A DNA stretch of 7,784 nt from the NCBI GenBank assembly GCA_031256755.1, contig JAIRPZ010000029.1, positions 1 to 7,784 of the forward strand. The letters are read 5' to 3'. The notes beneath the pieces were generated by a model that worked only from the letters and a program-made list of their open reading frames with translations, was not told the DNA's origin and searched no databases. This document shows positions 5,588-7,784 of the stretch, piece by piece (position 1 is the first letter of the stretch; every line of letters begins with the position of its first letter). Both the position numbers and the translations under genes were made by a program. This DNA is from Planctomycetaceae bacterium (GTDB lineage: Bacteria; Planctomycetota; Planctomycetia; Pirellulales; Thermoguttaceae).

Positions 5588-7784
5588 TTACTTTAATGGA
5601 CTCCGGTGGATCGGATTGAGATAAAAAGGAACCTTTTGACGGACAATTTCTTTGCCGTCATAAATGTTCATTTCTCTCGGTTTTTCTGTTAGGTCAAACC
5701 ATGCACGTCCGCAAACCTGTTTGTCTGCTAAGTTGATAATATCCAGTCGAAGATGTCCGCGTCCCATGCTTTTACCGTTAATGTCAAGGCAATCCTTAAC
5801 GTCGCTGCTGATTTCGCCTAATCCGAATTTTTCGGCATATCGCATGGAAAAGTTGATAGAGAAAAGTTCCCGCAAATAGACGATGTTATCAACATCTTTT
5901 GCGGCGAAAACATTCACGCTTTCCGCTTGTATCTTCGGCAGGAGAATTTTGTCAATTGATTCTGCTGTGGCATCATTCAGGACGAATTTTGTTTTTCCCG
6001 CTTGCAGGTCTGCAAAAAGCACCTTGCTCTTCGATAAATGGATACCGGCATGCCGGGCATGCAGTTCTCCGGCTTCAAGGAAAATTTTGTATATTTCACC
6101 TTTATTTTCGATGAAACGGGCTGAATTCGGTGTTTCCGGTGCCTCTGCCTTCCAGAGTTTGCCGACGTACAAAGCATCGGTTGTTTTGTTATGCACAAGA
6201 ATCCAATCAGAAGTCAGCGTTTTCTCAGGACTTGCTGCTTCTGTTATTTTGTACGAAACTTTGTAAGAGTCGCATTCGTGAACATTCCCCTCCGCAACAT
6301 TGAAAACATTGACATTCCTGAAGGGCAGCCACTGACCCCCTCTGACGATCTGCTTGTTGAGCGGATACTTTTTTGTTAAAGCAGATTGTTGACGGGGTAA
6401 TATAATTTCCGGCTTTAACGGCAGACCGCCGAGACTCATACCGATAGTCGGATATAAGCGCGACGGAAGTATGTTTTCTGTCTTTTCCGATGAATGATTC
6501 GGAACTGACGGAAAAGAATAGGTTCCGAACTGTATGTGTTGCGCCATTTGTTTGACTGCCGTTGTGCTGTTATTGGCAGGAAAAGGACAAAACGCATCGA
6601 TGGCAGCATTTTGAAATTGTACCGCATTTTGATAAATTGAACCATATGATGGATCAAAATACATTCCTGCGGTGTTGCCGTCGACCGATTTTGCAAAGGC
6701 ATGATCGCCGAAAATTTTCTCAGACGGAGAACGATTACCGCTGTTTTGTCCGGGAAGCGTCCCTAAACTTCTTGCTTCATCGTATTGATAATTGTTATTC
6801 GGCGGCGGATACATATCAAAACCAGATTGTGATGCCAGTTGAATATGCCACTCATCAGGTTGTCTCGGCGGATTGTCAAAAATCCAGTCCTTTACGAGAA
6901 AAGCAGGTTCTGATGTATTGCGAAAATTGAGGTTTGAAGTTGCAGAAGTCCCCTCCAGAATTTTTCCGTTTAGTGCTGCAACAGACCATAAAAAGTCCGC
7001 CCACAAACCGCAGCGTCCATTCCCTTTTTTCATGAATTCTGCAAACGATGTCAAAGGTGTATCGACACGGGCAACATCCCACTTGTAATAGTAGAGAGGT
7101 CTGCTAAAACTGCTTGTTGCCGTATTCCACCCCGCTACCTGTTTCGAGGAAACAATTCCCCACGCGGCAAGAAACGCATCTTCACTAGCGGTCTTTAAGT
7201 CGTCGGCACAGGCCGTATGAACAACAACACGATAGAGAAACGGCTCTAACTGCTCAAATATACCGCCCAGACAGACGTAAACCGGATTCATTGTTGAACC
7301 GGCATCTTCGTAACGGGCATCCTGATTGCCGGCGGTGAAACGCATTTGCAGTGTTAAGTCCAGCGGATTGAGGTAACGGGTGAGTGATGAAAAAGGGGAT
7401 GCCGCTGCAACGGAAGCCGTGAAGCGGAGCAAGTTCCCTTCTACCGAACCGCTTGCGGTGTCGAAGGTTATCGCGGTACCGTTTTTGTCTTTACATGCGG
7501 CGGTCACCGATATGGCAGTCTCTGCTGTGATCGGGTCGATGTCGCCCGCTTCGGCAATTTCCCAAACCGCTTTGATAATCGTTAACGTATCGCTGCTCGC
7601 GGCAGAATAAAGATAGGGATACGGAGAGTTCGGAACGTTGAGCGTACGCGTCCAATGCGGACTCACGTAAGGAGTCCCCGTTTCATCGTCCTTTATCGTT
7701 GATCCGCCGCCGAGTCCCATCTCTTTTAGTTTCAGCACTGCCCATTTTTTATCGGCAACCGCCGCGCTTTTGGTTTCCGTGTCC
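5588..7784 (-). CDS. Large protein with transglutaminase-like catalytic core (5' end outside window)
   Basis: The frame is open to the right edge, giving 731 residues to the stop at 5588. A GTG at 7738 could serve as a start. However, it has no Shine-Dalgarno and the frame continues upstream with protein-like sequence (DTETKSAAVADKKWAVLKLK), so I treat the gene as 5'-truncated by the window. Counting from that GTG, residues 239-258 contain GNGRCGLWADFLWSVAALNG, the transglutaminase-like nucleophile motif with Cys243 (codon 7010-7012). His346 (FGDHAF, codon 6701-6703) and Asp362 (YFDPSYG, codon 6653-6655) complete the expected Cys-His-Asp triad. The His-Asp spacing of 16 is normal, but the Cys-His gap of 103 residues is long and includes a Pro/Asn-rich loop (YPPPNNNYQYDEARS). 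The flanks, before about 230 and after about 400, look beta-rich and are not recognised. The fold may be a peptidase or cross-linking enzyme; substrate and location are unknown because the signal region is not visible. Confidence 0.72.
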   Translation of the reverse strand, partial: DTETKSAAVADKKWAVLKLKEMGLGGGSTIKDDETGTPYVSPHWTRTLNVPNSPYPYLYSAASSDTLTIIKAVWEIAEAGDIDPITAETAISVTAACKDKNGTAITFDTASGSVEGNLLRFTASVAAASPFSSLTRYLNPLDLTLQMRFTAGNQDARYEDAGSTMNPVYVCLGGIFEQLEPFLYRVVVHTACADDLKTASEDAFLAAWGIVSSKQVAGWNTATSSFSRPLYYYKWDVARVDTPLTSFAEFMKKGNGRCGLWADFLWSVAALNGKILEGTSATSNLNFRNTSEPAFLVKDWIFDNPPRQPDEWHIQLASQSGFDMYPPPNNNYQYDEARSLGTLPGQNSGNRSPSEKIFGDHAFAKSVDGNTAGMYFDPSYGSIYQNAVQFQNAAIDAFCPFPANNSTTAVKQMAQHIQFGTYSFPSVPNHSSEKTENILPSRLYPTIGMSLGGLPLKPEIILPRQQSALTKKYPLNKQIVRGGQWLPFRNVNVFNVAEGNVHECDSYKVSYKITEAASPEKTLTSDWILVHNKTTDALYVGKLWKAEAPETPNSARFIENKGEIYKIFLEAGELHARHAGIHLSKSKVLFADLQAGKTKFVLNDATAESIDKILLPKIQAESVNVFAAKDVDNIVYLRELFSINFSMRYAEKFGLGEISSDVKDCLDINGKSMGRGHLRLDIINLADKQVCGRAWFDLTEKPREMNIYDGKEIVRQKVPFYLNPIHRSPLK

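Noticed and set aside
5428..5619. Plus-strand 63-codon frame starting TTG
   Set aside because: It is antisense to the paralogous tail remnant, the small ORF and the end of the transglutaminase-like gene. It is Arg/Ser-rich with no ribosome-binding site.

Overview
The window reads almost entirely on the minus strand and looks like a Gram-negative-type bacterium of roughly balanced base composition. It is most likely a planctomycete or relative. This rests on the style of the RNase G N-terminus (MKQEMLVN, then QPEECRIALVEDGVLEELYV), on secreted Pro/Glu-rich proteins, and on a sigma-54 promoter. The assignment is from memory of protein families, not from a search.

Layout in the direction of transcription, right to left. 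(1) 7784-5588: the 3' part of a large gene with a transglutaminase-like Cys/His/Asp core; its 5' end lies outside the window. (2) 5583-5488: a frameshifted remnant of a second, diverged copy of that gene's C-terminal tail. Its stop codon overlaps, in an ATGA arrangement, the start of a 55-codon ORF (5491-5324). (3) 5324-5088: the control region of an ammonium transporter gene. It holds two ACAAATTTGT palindromes 22 bp apart, a sigma-54 -24/-12 element about 100 bp further on, and a leader with a perfect 10-bp hairpin and two direct repeats. (4) 5087-3255: an Amt ammonium channel fused at its C-terminus to a complete P-II (GlnB/GlnK) domain, followed by a strong intrinsic terminator (3169-3135). 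(5) 2838-1228: RNase G/E-type endoribonuclease with its own sigma-70-like promoter. (6) 1078-602 and 531-<1: two small exported proteins, a lipoprotein and a protein with 25-residue repeats. They share the same ribosome-binding site and a similar N-terminal leader. The second runs off the left edge inside its repeats.

Functionally, the centre is a self-contained nitrogen module. Ammonium import and its P-II regulator are one polypeptide, transcribed from what looks like a nitrogen-type (RpoN) promoter with an enhancer-like tandem operator. The P-II domain lacks the tyrosine normally uridylylated in proteobacteria, so it probably responds to ligands only. The flanking regions hold extracytoplasmic proteins of unknown role. 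The least expected finding is the decayed paralogous tail, with its coupled small ORF, downstream of the transglutaminase-like gene.
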